NCBI RefSeq assembly: GCF_000024025.1
Contig: NC_013131.1
Span: 1,116,001 to 1,180,000 of the forward strand
Length of the DNA: 64,000 nucleotides
Direction of reading: 5' to 3'
Source of the DNA: Catenulispora acidiphila DSM 44928
GTDB taxonomy: Bacteria > Actinomycetota > Actinomycetes > Streptomycetales > Catenulisporaceae
Positions within the stretch are counted from its first letter, which is position 1, and the number at the start of each line of letters is the position of its first letter. The position numbers and the translations under genes were made by a program. The notes under the pieces were generated by a model. The model was given only the letters and a program-made list of their open reading frames with translations. It was not told the DNA's origin and did not search any database. Below, piece after piece: positions 48,132 through 58,700 of the stretch.

Positions 48132-49661
48132 CTACGACCCTAGGAGCGTGCGGGCCTTGTCGAGGCCGGGGTCGATGGCCTTGGAGATGTCCTGGGCGGT
48201 GTAGGGGATCTGGTAGTCGACGGGGACGCCGATGGTGTCGACGAGTTCTCCGTTTGCCCAGATGCGGTGCTGGGTGGGCATTACCAGGATGGTGTTGTTG
48301 GTGAGGGCGAAGCCTCGCTGGGTGCCGGATACTACGCCTGCGGTGCGTTGGCCGATTACTTTGCCTAGGTTGAGGAACTTTATGTCGGCGGTGAAGTCTT
48401 CGCATGCTGAGGCGCAGGTGGCGTCGGTGATGAGGGTTATTGGCAGGTTCAGGAGTGGGATGGCGTCGTCGGTGTGGTTGTCCGTGCAGTTGTTGTGGAT
48501 GTCGCAGTTCTTGCTCAGTAGCTTGTTGTGGACGAGGGAGCTGATTAGTTGGGTGACTGGCTCGTCGCGGCCGCCGCCGTTGCCGCGTACGTTGAAGATG
48601 ACTCCGTGGAGCTGGGTGGTTTGGCGCAGGTTGGCGATTCCGGCTAGGGCTTCGTCGCCTGCGGTGGGTGTGAATGCGGGGATTGTGACCTCTGCGATGC
48701 CGCCTGGCAGCAGTGTGACGCTGACGGTCGGGATCAGCGGGGTGGTGACGCCGACGGCGTGGAGCTCGACCGTCGAGGTCTTGCCGGTGGCTGGGCGCTG
48801 GACGGTCAGGCGCACCGTGTCCGTGGCGCTTCCTGCGGTCAGCGGTGTGAGGACGCCGCCGTTGATCAGGCCGTTGCTGACGGTTGGCAGGTCGTTGACG
48901 CCGATGATGATGTCGCCCGGCTTCAGGCCGGCCTTGTCGGCGGGCTCTCCTGGCCGCACCTTCAAGATGTACAGCGGCGGCGCTGCGTCGGTGATACTCG
49001 CGGTCATCCGGCCCGACGGGACCGGCACGAAACCGTAGGTGTAGACGGTGGTGGCGCCCGGGTCCGGGATCGACCCGTCGTCCCAGTGGGCGTGGTCGTC
49101 GCCCAGGGCTGAGAGCATCCCGGCCACCGCGGCGGACGCCACGGCTTGCTGCGCCGCGGTGTTGCCCGGCAACCCGGCGATCACTTGCTGGTAGGCCTTG
49201 GCGAAGGACGCCCAGTCCTGGTCGCGGTGGCCGGTCAGGTTCGCGATGCTCGCCGTCGGCTGGTCGAGGTCGCGGCGCATCAGTTCCTGGGTGATCGACT
49301 GGAAGGCGTCTCGGAGCATCACCCGGGTGTCCGTCTCCGAGCCGGCGTAGGCGTTGTCGAGGATGCAGTTGTACGCCTGGTGCAGCGTTGCGAGCGTGGC
49401 CGGCGTCGCCGGCGGCAGCCCTCCCGGCTGGACGTCCTCTGGCTGCTCGATGCACGCGCCGGCCTTGGCGGCGGCCGTGATGCTGCTCGTGCTGTGCGCG
49501 TCGCCGGCGTAGGCCGCGACCCCGGATGCGGCGAGCAGGCACGAGACGGTCGCGGCCACGCCCCACGTGGTGACCCGTCGCCGTCGGAGGGCTCCGGCGG
49601 CGAGCTTGCCGCGGTGTGGACGGTAACTGGTCGGGGCGAGCGGTTCTGCGGTGTTCACCAC
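48132..49661 (-). CDS. Secreted or membrane-anchored S41-family protease with PDZ domain
   Basis: The protein has 509 residues. A basic N-terminus precedes a hydrophobic segment (VTTWGVAATVSCLLAASGVAAYA, about residues 30-52) that acts as signal or anchor. A helical N-terminal part leads to a PDZ domain with PLYILKVRPGEPADKAGLKP. The S41 catalytic core follows with GVIFNVRGNGGG and the nucleophile region DATCASACEDF. The S41 family processes C-termini of envelope proteins. It is 99 bases downstream of the export operon and on the same strand, so it may act on its cargo. The start is GTG 49661 or 49658. Confidence 0.87.
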   Translation of the reverse strand: MVNTAEPLAPTSYRPHRGKLAAGALRRRRVTTWGVAATVSCLLAASGVAAYAGDAHSTSSITAAAKAGACIEQPEDVQPGGLPPATPATLATLHQAYNCILDNAYAGSETDTRVMLRDAFQSITQELMRRDLDQPTASIANLTGHRDQDWASFAKAYQQVIAGLPGNTAAQQAVASAAVAGMLSALGDDHAHWDDGSIPDPGATTVYTYGFVPVPSGRMTASITDAAPPLYILKVRPGEPADKAGLKPGDIIIGVNDLPTVSNGLINGGVLTPLTAGSATDTVRLTVQRPATGKTSTVELHAVGVTTPLIPTVSVTLLPGGIAEVTIPAFTPTAGDEALAGIANLRQTTQLHGVIFNVRGNGGGRDEPVTQLISSLVHNKLLSKNCDIHNNCTDNHTDDAIPLLNLPITLITDATCASACEDFTADIKFLNLGKVIGQRTAGVVSGTQRGFALTNNTILVMPTQHRIWANGELVDTIGVPVDYQIPYTAQDISKAIDPGLDKARTLLGS

Positions 49662-49760
49662 AGCGGTTCCTTTCGGTGACGGTTCACGGCGATCCGTGAA
49701 CCAGGGGGAGAGCGCATGGCCCTTTTCCAGACGGGCCTGCGCCGAAGAGGGAAGTGCGGA

Positions 49761-51002
49761 TCAGGGGACTGACAGGGCCTCGGTCGGCGACATGCGCGCC
49801 GCCCGCCAGGCCGGATACAGCCCCGCGAAGCCGCCGATGACGACGGTCGCGGCGACGCCTCCGGTGCTCACCCAGGCCGGGACGACCGAGGGCCAGCCTT
49901 TGAACGACGCGTAGCCGGCGGTGACCGCGATGCCGACCGCGACGCCGCCGACCCCGCCTAGAGCCGACAGCAGGAGCGATTCGGCGAGGAACTGCGACCG
50001 GATCTGGCCGCGCGTGGCACCCAGCGACCGCCGGAGTCCGATCTCGGCGCGTCGTTCGAGCACTGAGATGACCATGGTGTTGGCGACGCCGATCCCGCCG
50101 ACGAGCAGCGCGACCGCGCCGAGGCCGAGCAGCAGCCCGCTGACGGCGCTGTTCGCCGCCTGCTTCGCCGCCAGAGCGTCGGACGGCCGGGAGACCTTCA
50201 CCTCGTCCGGGTGCTCCGGGTTGGCGGTCGCGCCGAGTATCGCCTGGACGCTCGCCACGGAATCGTCGCGGGTGCGGGTGTAGACGGTGGTCGGGTGGCC
50301 GTCGAACCCGAGGGCTGATGCGGCCTGCGGCCAGCCGACCATGGCGGCGGTGTCCAGCTCCGGCGCCAGGGGAACCGGGTTCAGGATGCCGACGACGGTG
50401 TAGGAGGAGCCGCCGAGCCAGACTTGAGTGCCGGGGGAGGCGGCGCCGACGCCGAGCAGTCGCGCCGCCGCAGCGCCCAGGACGACCGCCGGGTACTTCG
50501 AGGTCGCCGCGCTGAGCCAGGTTCCGGACGCGACCGTGGCGCCCACGGTCGGAAGCAGGTCGGTGCGTGCGGCCTCGACGGTGATAGCGCCGGTCTGTCC
50601 AGACGGGATCAGGCTGCTTCGATAGACGTTCGCGGTGACGGTGCCGATCGCCGAGACCGAGGTGACCGGGCCGATCCGGGCGATCATTCCGATGGACTCG
50701 GTCGGCAGGTGGGTCGTCCCGCCGAACAGCGTCTGGCCTGGTGCCACCCGCAGCAGGTTGGTGCCGATCGCTGCCAGTCGCCGGTTGAGGTCTGCCTGGC
50801 CGGACGTAGAGATCCCGACGACGGCGATCATCGCCGATATCCCGATTCCGATGCCGAGGGCCGACAGGAAGGCTCGGACCGGCCGCGTGCGCAGACCGCC
50901 GGCGCCGACCCGCGCGATGTCGCCGACCCCGAGTCGGGACGGCTTCGGGCGCTTGCGGTCGGCCGTGGCCGCGGACTCGCCAGGTGCTTCGCCGCGCTTC
51001 AC
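49761..51002 (-). CDS. MacB/FtsX-type ABC transporter permease
   Basis: This 413-residue permease has one N-terminal helix ([20 protein letters not shown]) and a large extracytoplasmic MacB-PCD domain. Three C-terminal helices follow ([40 protein letters not shown], the last near [20 protein letters not shown]). The motif [22 protein letters not shown] is diagnostic of this family, which works by mechanotransmission rather than by channel transport. Its start overlaps the ATPase stop by four bases (ATGA). Confidence 0.93.
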   Translation of the reverse strand: MKRGEAPGESAATADRKRPKPSRLGVGDIARVGAGGLRTRPVRAFLSALGIGIGISAMIAVVGISTSGQADLNRRLAAIGTNLLRVAPGQTLFGGTTHLPTESIGMIARIGPVTSVSAIGTVTANVYRSSLIPSGQTGAITVEAARTDLLPTVGATVASGTWLSAATSKYPAVVLGAAAARLLGVGAASPGTQVWLGGSSYTVVGILNPVPLAPELDTAAMVGWPQAASALGFDGHPTTVYTRTRDDSVASVQAILGATANPEHPDEVKVSRPSDALAAKQAANSAVSGLLLGLGAVALLVGGIGVANTMVISVLERRAEIGLRRSLGATRGQIRSQFLAESLLLSALGGVGGVAVGIAVTAGYASFKGWPSVVPAWVSTGGVAATVVIGGFAGLYPAWRAARMSPTEALSVP

Positions 51003-51829
51003 GACGCCACCTCAGCTGAAGGGGCTGAAAGGGATGAAGGGGCTGAAGGGGATGTCGGCTGGGACGCGGAGGGGGAGGCCGAGGCGGAAGCGAAGGCAGC
51101 GGCGCAGGCGGCGGCCGAATCAGCCACGACCTCGCCATCCCGAATCTCCACGCGCCGCGGCAAACCGGCGGCGATGTCTCGATCGTGGGTGATGAGCACG
51201 ATCGTCGTGCCGGCCGCGTTGAGACTGCGGAGCAAGGCCATGACGGCGTGGCCGGACGCCGAATCGAGGTTGCCGGTCGGCTCGTCGGCCAGCAGCACCG
51301 CCGGGTCGCCGACGACCGCCCGCGCGATCGCCACCCGCTGGCGCTCGCCGCCGGAAAGTTCGTGCGGCCGGTGGTCGAGCCGGTGGGCCATGCCGACGCG
51401 GTGCAGCGCGGCCGAGGCCCGCTGCCGACGTTCGGCAGGGCGGACGCCCGCGTAGAGCAGGCCGTCCGCGACCGCTTCGACAGCCGACAGGCCGGATGTG
51501 AGGTGGAACTGCTGGAAGACGAAACCGATCGTCGCGCCGCGCAGCGCCGACAGCTCACGGTCCGACAGGTCGGCGATGTCCCAGCCGTCCACGCGCACCG
51601 TCCCGGACGACGGACGGTCGAGGGTGCCGAGGATGTGCAGCAGCGTCGACTTGCCGGATCCGGAAGGCCCGACGACTCCGACGAACTCGCCGCGCCGCAC
51701 CACAAGCGACACTCCTCGCAGAGCGCTGACTCCGCCCGGATAGGACTTGGTGACGTCGTCGAGGGCGATCACGACGTGATCGGAGCCGCCTGCTTCGCGA
51801 CGCCCGAGCGCGGTCGGTGCGCTACTCAT
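50999..51829 (-). CDS. MacB/LolD-type ABC transporter ATPase
   Basis: The protein has 276 residues. Walker A is GPSGSGKST at 54-62, the Q-loop is FVFQQFHL, the signature [17 protein letters not shown], Walker [15 protein letters not shown] and the H-loop LITHD. This is the nucleotide-binding half of a MacB-type transporter. The last about 40 residues are a Ser/Ala/Pro tail not usual in the family. ATG 51829 lies inside the end of the adaptor gene (8-base overlap), so the operon is tightly coupled. Confidence 0.94.
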   Translation of the reverse strand: MSSAPTALGRREAGGSDHVVIALDDVTKSYPGGVSALRGVSLVVRRGEFVGVVGPSGSGKSTLLHILGTLDRPSSGTVRVDGWDIADLSDRELSALRGATIGFVFQQFHLTSGLSAVEAVADGLLYAGVRPAERRQRASAALHRVGMAHRLDHRPHELSGGERQRVAIARAVVGDPAVLLADEPTGNLDSASGHAVMALLRSLNAAGTTIVLITHDRDIAAGLPRRVEIRDGEVVADSAAACAAAFASASASPSASQPTSPSAPSSLSAPSAEVAS

Positions 51830-53054
51830 CGGGCACCCCCACGATGGTCCCCTCGCTGATTCCGTCCCCGGAGATCTCGACGTCACCGCCGGCGAACATC
51901 CCGGTCTTCACGGCGACGTACTTCGTGGTCGTCCCCTCGACGACCTGGACGCCGTATCCGCCCTCGGCCAGGGCGACGAGCGCCGAGACCGGCACGACGA
52001 GGACGTCGGCCGCCCGCCCGGACTGGATGTCGACGTCGACCGGCGCCTCGTCCAGCGATGCGCCGGCGTTCTGGTCGGTCAGCGTGACCGAGACCTCGAT
52101 CGTCGCCGAGCCGGATCCGCCGGATCCGCTGCCGCTGCTACCACCGCCACCGCCAGCGCCGGAAACGCCTCCGCCCCCGCTTCCGCCGGTTGAGGGCACG
52201 GTCGCGACCTTGCCCACGCCGGTGACCGTCCCAGCCGTCGTCGAACCGTCTGGCAGCGTCACCGTGACCTTGTCGCCTGCCTTGACAAGCCCTTCTTTGG
52301 CGACGGCGAGTGCGACGGTGACGAGCTTGGTGGTACCGGTGTCATCGAGCACCTGCCCACCTGCTGCCGACCCGAGACTGGTATGCAACGCCGCGATCCG
52401 GATAGGGCCTGAGGTCACCGCGGCCTGCGCGGGATCGACGTTGCCGGTCTGGTCGAGTCCGACTGCGGCCTGCCACTTCTTGACCGCTGCGGCGGTGTCG
52501 GCCGTGTACGACGTGCCGGGGGTGAAGCCGGTGTATCCGAGCGCTGCGAGATCAGTCTCGAACTCCTTCACGTCGGCGCCGGTTGTGCCGACGGTCAGGG
52601 GTCGGAAGATCGGCAACACGCCGTAGAGCAGCGTCACCGGCTTGTCGTTCACGCGGTAGACGGGCTTGCCCTCAGTGATCGTGTCGCCCGCCGCCGGAAG
52701 CCAGGTGACGATGCCACCCGCCGCGTTTCCCGAAGCGCTGAGTGTGGTTGACGCCCCGTATCCCAGAGTTCCGGACACGCTCTCGGTCTGCGTCAGCGTC
52801 TCGCGCCTCACCTGCGTCGTCGCGGGAGGCAGACCGTTGTGGGACGCAGCCCCGGACGACCCGCTGCTGCCGCCGACGCCCGTCGCGGCCACGCCGCCCG
52901 CCGCCGCCACGGTTACCGCTCCGGCGCCCATCAGTGCTTTGATGTACCGGCGTCGGCGCATCCGCCCCGGCCAAGTCTGCTCGGTCTTGGCCATCGCGCC
53001 GGTCCACTCTGGCACCTCAGTCACGGCACGCTCGTGCTCGACGTCGGCGCTCAC
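51822..53054 (-). CDS. Membrane-fusion adaptor with peptidoglycan-binding domain
   Basis: The protein has 410 residues. A cytoplasmic N-terminus and one helix (about 38-60, with an Arg cluster RMRRRR before it) precede an HlyD-like barrel. A PG_binding_1 domain is inserted at about residues 151-203 ([39 protein letters not shown]). The second half returns to the adaptor beta-barrel, interrupted by a glycine/serine loop of about 30 residues. It would link the MacB-type permease to the cell wall of a Gram-positive envelope. The start GTG 53054 overlaps the stop of the lipoprotein gene (GTGA). Confidence 0.88.
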   Translation of the reverse strand: MSADVEHERAVTEVPEWTGAMAKTEQTWPGRMRRRRYIKALMGAGAVTVAAAGGVAATGVGGSSGSSGAASHNGLPPATTQVRRETLTQTESVSGTLGYGASTTLSASGNAAGGIVTWLPAAGDTITEGKPVYRVNDKPVTLLYGVLPIFRPLTVGTTGADVKEFETDLAALGYTGFTPGTSYTADTAAAVKKWQAAVGLDQTGNVDPAQAAVTSGPIRIAALHTSLGSAAGGQVLDDTGTTKLVTVALAVAKEGLVKAGDKVTVTLPDGSTTAGTVTGVGKVATVPSTGGSGGGGVSGAGGGGGSSGSGSGGSGSATIEVSVTLTDQNAGASLDEAPVDVDIQSGRAADVLVVPVSALVALAEGGYGVQVVEGTTTKYVAVKTGMFAGGDVEISGDGISEGTIVGVPDE

Positions 53055-53602
53055 GGGTTGCCCGCGCCCTGGCCCGCATGCACCTGGCCGCCCTGCACCA
53101 TGCCGTTGGGCAGCAGGGACTGGCAGGCGGTTTGCGCGGCCTTGAACTTCGGGTCGGTCGGGTCGATGCCGGAGCCCTGCTGGATCATCGAAGAGCCGTT
53201 CGCGGAGGGGTCCGGCATGGCGACCCCGTGGTCTCGCATGCACTTCGCGAACTTCAGCATCTGCGCGGTGACCGCCGGGTCCTGCGCCGGCGGCTGGCCT
53301 CCGTTGGGGAGGTACTGTGTGCAGGCCGTCATCGCCTTCTTGAACACCGGTGAGTCGGGGTTCACGCCGCTTCCCTGCGCGATGAGGGTCTGGGAGTCCT
53401 TCGGATCCGGCATGTCGACGCCGTTCGCGCGCATGCATTTCCCGAAGGCCGCCGTGCTGCCTGCCGTGCTGCCAGCCGTGGTGGCCGCTGCTTTGGCCGG
53501 GGCGGCGTTCGCTGTGGCCACGGCCGGTTTGGCGGATGCCGAGCAGCCTGCGGTCATCGCGGCCGCTAAGGCGACCGGGATGAGAAACGTGCTGATTCGC
53601 AT
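53051..53602 (-). CDS. Lipoprotein with two tandem KCMR..GV.MPDP modules
   Basis: The protein has 183 residues: a signal peptide with lipobox MTAGC (Cys20), an Ala/Thr linker and two copies of a module of about 48 residues at 53-100 and 118-166. Each module reads F.KCMR..GV.MPDP then GSG(V/I)(N/D)P..P.FK.A..AC...LPNG. The Cys pairs are 56/94 and 121/160 and could form one disulphide per module. It is the first gene of the export operon and translationally coupled to the adaptor, so it is probably the extracellular partner. The module is common beside such transporters; its ligand is unknown to me. Confidence 0.87.
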   Translation of the reverse strand: MRISTFLIPVALAAAMTAGCSASAKPAVATANAAPAKAAATTAGSTAGSTAAFGKCMRANGVDMPDPKDSQTLIAQGSGVNPDSPVFKKAMTACTQYLPNGGQPPAQDPAVTAQMLKFAKCMRDHGVAMPDPSANGSSMIQQGSGIDPTDPKFKAAQTACQSLLPNGMVQGGQVHAGQGAGNP

Positions 53603-53745
53603 GGTCTTCTCCGTTGAAAGGCAGGAATTCGGGTACTGATTCGCAGCGCCGCTGCGGCAGAGGCCATTCGATCCGCCGGGCTGTCACCGGGCCGTCTCCA
53701 AGGACGATGACGCGGTGGTGACAAGGCCTCTGGGACCATGACCGA

Positions 53746-54402
53746 ATGCGCATCCTGGTGGTGGAGGACGAGCCCTTGTTCGCGGATTCCGTGGCCGAGT
53801 GGCTGCGGGAAGCGGCGCACGCGGTCGATGTGGCGTACGACGGCGGCAGCGCGCTGGAACGGGCCGCGGTCAACGAGTACGACGTCGTGGTCCTGGACCG
53901 AGACCTGCCGGTCGTGCACGGCGACGAGGTGTGCCGGACGTTGGTGGCCGCCGCGTCCGGCGCGCGCATCCTGATGCTCACCGCCGCCGCGGACATCGAC
54001 GACCGTGTCGCCGGGCTGATGCTCGGTGCGGACGACTACCTGGCCAAGCCCTTCGCGCTGCGCGAACTGGGTGCGCGGGTGGTGGCGCTGGGAAGGCGGT
54101 CGCGGCCTGCTGTGCCGCCGATCCTGACCCGTGCCGGGATACGCCTGGATCCGCACCGCCGCGAGGTCTACCGCGACGGCCGGTACGTGCCGTTGTCCCG
54201 CAAGGAGTTCGCCGTCCTGACCGAACTCCTTCGCGCCGAGGGAGCGCCGGTGTCCGCGGAGACGCTGCTGGAGAAGGCGTGGGACGAGAACATGGATCCC
54301 TTCACCCACACCGTCCGAATGACGATCCTCAAGCTGCGCCGCAAACTCGGCGAGCCGCCGGTCCTGCTGACGGACGCGGGCGTCGGGTACCGCATCGCAT
54401 GA
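53746..54402 (+). CDS. OmpR-family response regulator
   Basis: The protein has 218 residues. The receiver domain has acidic residues EDE at 7-9, phospho-acceptor Asp51 in VVVLDRDLP, Thr in MLTAAADIDDR and Lys in DYLAKPFALREL. The C-terminal winged helix reads RDGRYVPLSRKEFAVLTELL then THTVRMTILKLRRKLGE. It is divergent from the export operon with a 143-base gap and coupled to its kinase by an ATGA overlap. I infer that it controls the operon. Confidence 0.95.
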   Translation: MRILVVEDEPLFADSVAEWLREAAHAVDVAYDGGSALERAAVNEYDVVVLDRDLPVVHGDEVCRTLVAAASGARILMLTAAADIDDRVAGLMLGADDYLAKPFALRELGARVVALGRRSRPAVPPILTRAGIRLDPHRREVYRDGRYVPLSRKEFAVLTELLRAEGAPVSAETLLEKAWDENMDPFTHTVRMTILKLRRKLGEPPVLLTDAGVGYRIA

Positions 54403-55610
54403 GCCTTACGTCGTCGGCGCGATCCTCAGGACACAGGCTCGCGAATCCGGGAAGAGTCTCGAAGCTGTCCATCCGGGCCCTACTGGCTCTCGTCCAGGGC
54501 GCGCTCGCGGTGCTCGCCTGCGTGCTTCTCCTAGCGATCACCTATGTCTTGTTCGATCGGCAACTGCCGTCGAACCCGGTGCTCAAGGCAGACGTCACCA
54601 TCGCCGTTCAGGATCCGGTGCCTCGGCCGGATCCCTCACTGGGCCGCCAGGCGGGATCGTTCCTGTCGAAGGACGCGGTGCTCGATCAGCTGCTCGTCCA
54701 AGGCGGGCTCGCCCTGGGCGCGGTCGCCGTCGCCGCCACCGGCCTGGCCTGGCTCACGGCCGGACGCATGCTGCGTCCCCTCCACCGGATCACCGCCACG
54801 GCCGGCCGGATCGCGGGCGCTCCCGCCGCCGACCGCGGACTGCACGAACGCATCGCCCTGAACGGCCCGGCCGACGAGGTCAAGGAACTCGCCGACACCT
54901 TCGATCTCATGCTGTCCCGCCTCGACCAGTCCTTCGACAGCCAGCGGCGGTTCATCGGCAACGCCTCGCACGAACTGCGTACTCCGCTCGGCCTCAACCA
55001 GGCGCTGATCGAACTCGCTCTTCAACGCACTGATACGACGCCTGAGATGCGCCGCCTCGGGGAGACGCTCCTCGAGGTCAACTCCCGCCACGAGCGGCTC
55101 ATCGACGGCCTGCTGGTGCTCGCCAGATCGGAGGGCGAGCCGGGGCAGGGCTCCTTCGTGGACCTCGCGGACATCGCCGAGCACGTCGTGGAGCAGACTC
55201 CCGCAGGTGACGTCGAAGTCACGTGCGCGGTCGAGGAGGCACCCGCGATCGGGAATCCGGTCCTGCTGGAGCGACTCGTCCAGAACCTCGTCGAGAACGG
55301 CATCCGGTACAACATCCGGCACCGCGGCTGGGTCCGCGTCACCACCGGCACCGCAGCGGACGGATCAACCCGGCTCCAGGTGAGCAACACCGGCCCGATC
55401 GTTCCCCGGCACGAGATCCCGACCCTGTTCGAGCCCTTCCGCCGCCTCGGCGGCGAACGGCCGTCCGGAAGGTCTCACGGCACATCAGGCGCGGGTCTGG
55501 GCCTGTCGATCGTCCGCGCCGTCTCCCGCGCGCACGGCGGCGACGTCCAAGCCGAGCCTCGGGACGGCGGAGGTCTGATCGTCACGGTGACTCTGCCGCG
55601 AGCGGAGTAG
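54399..55610 (+). CDS. Sensor histidine kinase
   Basis: The protein has 403 residues with two transmembrane helices (about 33-53 and 100-122) around a short extracytoplasmic loop, a HAMP linker and a HisKA domain with NASHELRTPLGLNQAL (phospho-acceptor His). The ATPase domain follows with LVQNLVENGIRYN and SGAGLGLSIVRAVSRAHGG. The small loop suggests sensing within or near the membrane. ATG 54399 overlaps the response regulator stop. The pair resembles CutS/CutR-type systems of actinomycetes. Confidence 0.94.
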   Translation: MSLTSSARSSGHRLANPGRVSKLSIRALLALVQGALAVLACVLLLAITYVLFDRQLPSNPVLKADVTIAVQDPVPRPDPSLGRQAGSFLSKDAVLDQLLVQGGLALGAVAVAATGLAWLTAGRMLRPLHRITATAGRIAGAPAADRGLHERIALNGPADEVKELADTFDLMLSRLDQSFDSQRRFIGNASHELRTPLGLNQALIELALQRTDTTPEMRRLGETLLEVNSRHERLIDGLLVLARSEGEPGQGSFVDLADIAEHVVEQTPAGDVEVTCAVEEAPAIGNPVLLERLVQNLVENGIRYNIRHRGWVRVTTGTAADGSTRLQVSNTGPIVPRHEIPTLFEPFRRLGGERPSGRSHGTSGAGLGLSIVRAVSRAHGGDVQAEPRDGGGLIVTVTLPRAE

Positions 55611-55737
55611 AAACGGCGGTCGCTCGGCAGCGCACCCGCCGGAGCTGCGGCTAGGCCGTTCGAGTGGCTCTGCGGCGTGCCTTCGTCTGGTTGGACGTCT
55701 CGTGACCTAACAATTTGGGCATTCGACTCGAACGGGG

Positions 55738-58700
55738 ATGGATGCCATGCGTGGTGGATGGAGAGCACGGCTGGCTGTTGCGGCCGCGGCGTTGGGCGTG
55801 GTCGCGGCGGTGGTGGTGCCGGCGGCGCATGGTGCGGACAAGACGGCGTCGCTGTCGTTGTCCAAGCAGGTGTTCGAGCCGGGGACGACCACGCCGGTGA
55901 CCGCGCCGTTGGAGCCCGGGCAGACGTTCGACTATTCGGTCACCGCGTCGTGTTCGGGGCTGACCGAGGGCTGCGTCAACGCCAAGACCGTCGATGTGAT
56001 TCCGGCCGGGGTGACCATCGAGGTTCCGCCGTCCCAGCCGCCGCTGTACACCGTCGCGTACGACGCCGGTACCAGGACCCTGACGGTCACCTACACCAGT
56101 GCGCTGCCTTCGCCGCCGAACCCGGCTGACTCGGTCGGGCTTCCGGCCGGTGCCGTGCGCGACATCACGATCCGCGGGTCCGTCGACGCCGCGGACAAGG
56201 ACGGCCAGAAGGTCGTCAACACCGCGACGGTCACCGCGGACAACGCCGATCCGGCTGACGGCTCGACGACCATCACGGTGCACATCCCGCCGGTGCTGAA
56301 GCCGGTGGCGACCAAGGTCGTCGACCCGACCTCGGTCGTGGCGCAGTCCGGCGCCGGCGCGACGGTCACCCTCGGGGTGCAGAACCAGTCCACCGGCACT
56401 GCCGAGGTGATGTCGCTGACCGTCGGCGACCGCACTCAGCAGACCTGGGACGACTGGGACCTGACCGGTGTGGGTCCGGTGACGCAGTTCCCGGCGGGCG
56501 CGAACCAGGTCGCGGTCGCGGTCTGCACCCTTCCCACCCCGTGCACGGCCGCCCAGATGGTCACCGGGCCGCCGCAGCCCGGTCCGGCGCTGAGCCTGCC
56601 GTCGGGCGTGGACCCGGCCACCGTCACCGGCGTCGACTTCGTCTTCACCAACTCCTCCGGCACCCCGCTGGTGAACGGCGGCTCGGCGGGCAGCGTGCAG
56701 CTGCAACTGAAGCTGCGCGACACGGTGCGCTCCACCGGGCAGCCGCTGAACCCGACCACGACGCTGACCCGCAGCAACTGCGCCACGCCCTCGGCCCAGG
56801 ACATGGACCACCACACCGCCACCGGTGCGGACGCCTGCGCGCAGTACTCGATCCTGTCGGCGATCCCGACGGTCGGCGGGTCCAAGGAGTTCTTCGCCGA
56901 CGCCGCCGGTACCTACAGCCCGAACGGCTATGCCGTCGCCGGGCAGAAGTCCGGCGTGACCGCGCTGGTGAAGGTGCAGAACACCTCCCAGTTCCCGGTG
57001 ACCTCGATGACGCTGACCGAGCCCTCGAGCACGTCGCCCTCGGCCCTGTCGGGGATCGACGCGACCAACGCCCGCCTGGTCTTCCCGCAAGGGGCGACCT
57101 CGGCCAGCGGTGAGTTTGTGTGCGGAGACGGGTCCACCAAGCCGTTCACCGTGTCCCCGCCGCCCACGACCGTGGACATCAGCTCCTCGGGCTGCCCCGC
57201 CGACCAACCGCCGACCAAGGTGACCGTCACCTTCACCGGCTCGATGCCTCCGGGCGCGAATGCGACGCTCGGTATCCACGGCACGCTGCGCGACAGCGTC
57301 ACCGGTGGCACGGTCCTGACCAACTGCGCCGACGGCTCCGTCAGCGGCGGACCCGGCGGTACCGCGACCGGCAGCGCCTGCGCGGAGCTGACCGTGGAGG
57401 ACCCGCACACCACGATCAACGGCTCGAAGAACACCTCCGCCCCCGACACCGGCGGGCAGCTCGTCCCCGGCCAGCCGTACACCTACATCGCGCAGGCCAC
57501 GAACAACGGCAACCTGCCGCAGACCCAGTTCACCATCACCGACCCGGTCGACCCCGCCGCCACCGGCGCCGACAACCCCTTCACCTACCTGCGGCTGACG
57601 TCGGCGACGATCACCACGCAGCCGGGGAGTCTGGCCTCTGACTTCGTGCTCGAGGTCTACCAGGGCGGAGCGTGGAAGCCTTATGACGCCTCGGATTCGG
57701 CGCTGCTCTCCACCGCCACCGGTGTCCGGGCCCGCCTGGTCTCCGGTGCGGTGCAGCCGACCAACACCGTGACCCTGAGCGTCACCACCACCCCGCGTGA
57801 CGGCGTGCCGGCGGGCACCACCATCACCAACTGCATGATCGCCGACGGCACCTCGGTGGACGGCACCGGGACCTCCGGCAACATCTGCTCGGGCACGCAG
57901 ACCGTGACCGCGCCGGCAGCGGCCGGGCAGATCGCCAAGGACATCGTCCCCGGCACGCTGCCGCGCTCGCTGCCGGGCGTGCCGCCGAAGACCGCGCAGG
58001 TGAAGATCCGCGCGGCGAACATCGGCAACCTCCCGATGGACCGGATCGTCGTCACCGACCCGGACCAGGCACAGAAGGACCCGACCGCGTTCTTCGACAG
58101 CGTGGACCTGGTGAGTCTGGACGGCGTCAGCTTCCCGCCGGGCGCGGACCGGGTCCAGGTGGATGCCTGCACCAGCTTCGCGGACTGCGCCGCCGGGACC
58201 TATGTGGCCGGCACGCCGGGCACGGCGCCCGCGCTGCCGTCCGGGGTGGCGCCGGAATCGGTGACCGGGCTGCGGTTCACCTTCACCAACTCCACCGCGA
58301 CCGCCGGGAAGTACCTGCTGATCCCCGGCACCAACTACCCGACGAGCGGGCCCTGCCCCAACGGCACGGTCTGCTTCACCGTGGCGCCGCGTGTGACGCT
58401 GCGTTCCAACCCGGCGCAAGAGATCCCCGACACCGTCGTGGACATTGCCGCCGCTGCGGGCAGCGATGTTCTCAGCGGCGGGAACCTGGCGCCGTTCGGC
58501 AACGCCCCGGCGCAGCTGGTGGTCACGCCGGGCACGATCGAGCTGGGGACGCAGAAGTCCGCGGCGCCGACCTCGGTCGCTCCCGGCACCCCGATCCTGT
58601 ACAGCTTGAAGACAACCAATACCGGGACCGGCGCGGTACCGGCGCTGTTGGTGACCGAGCCGATCCCGGCGGGCCTGGTCTTCGACCCGACCTTCGCCGG

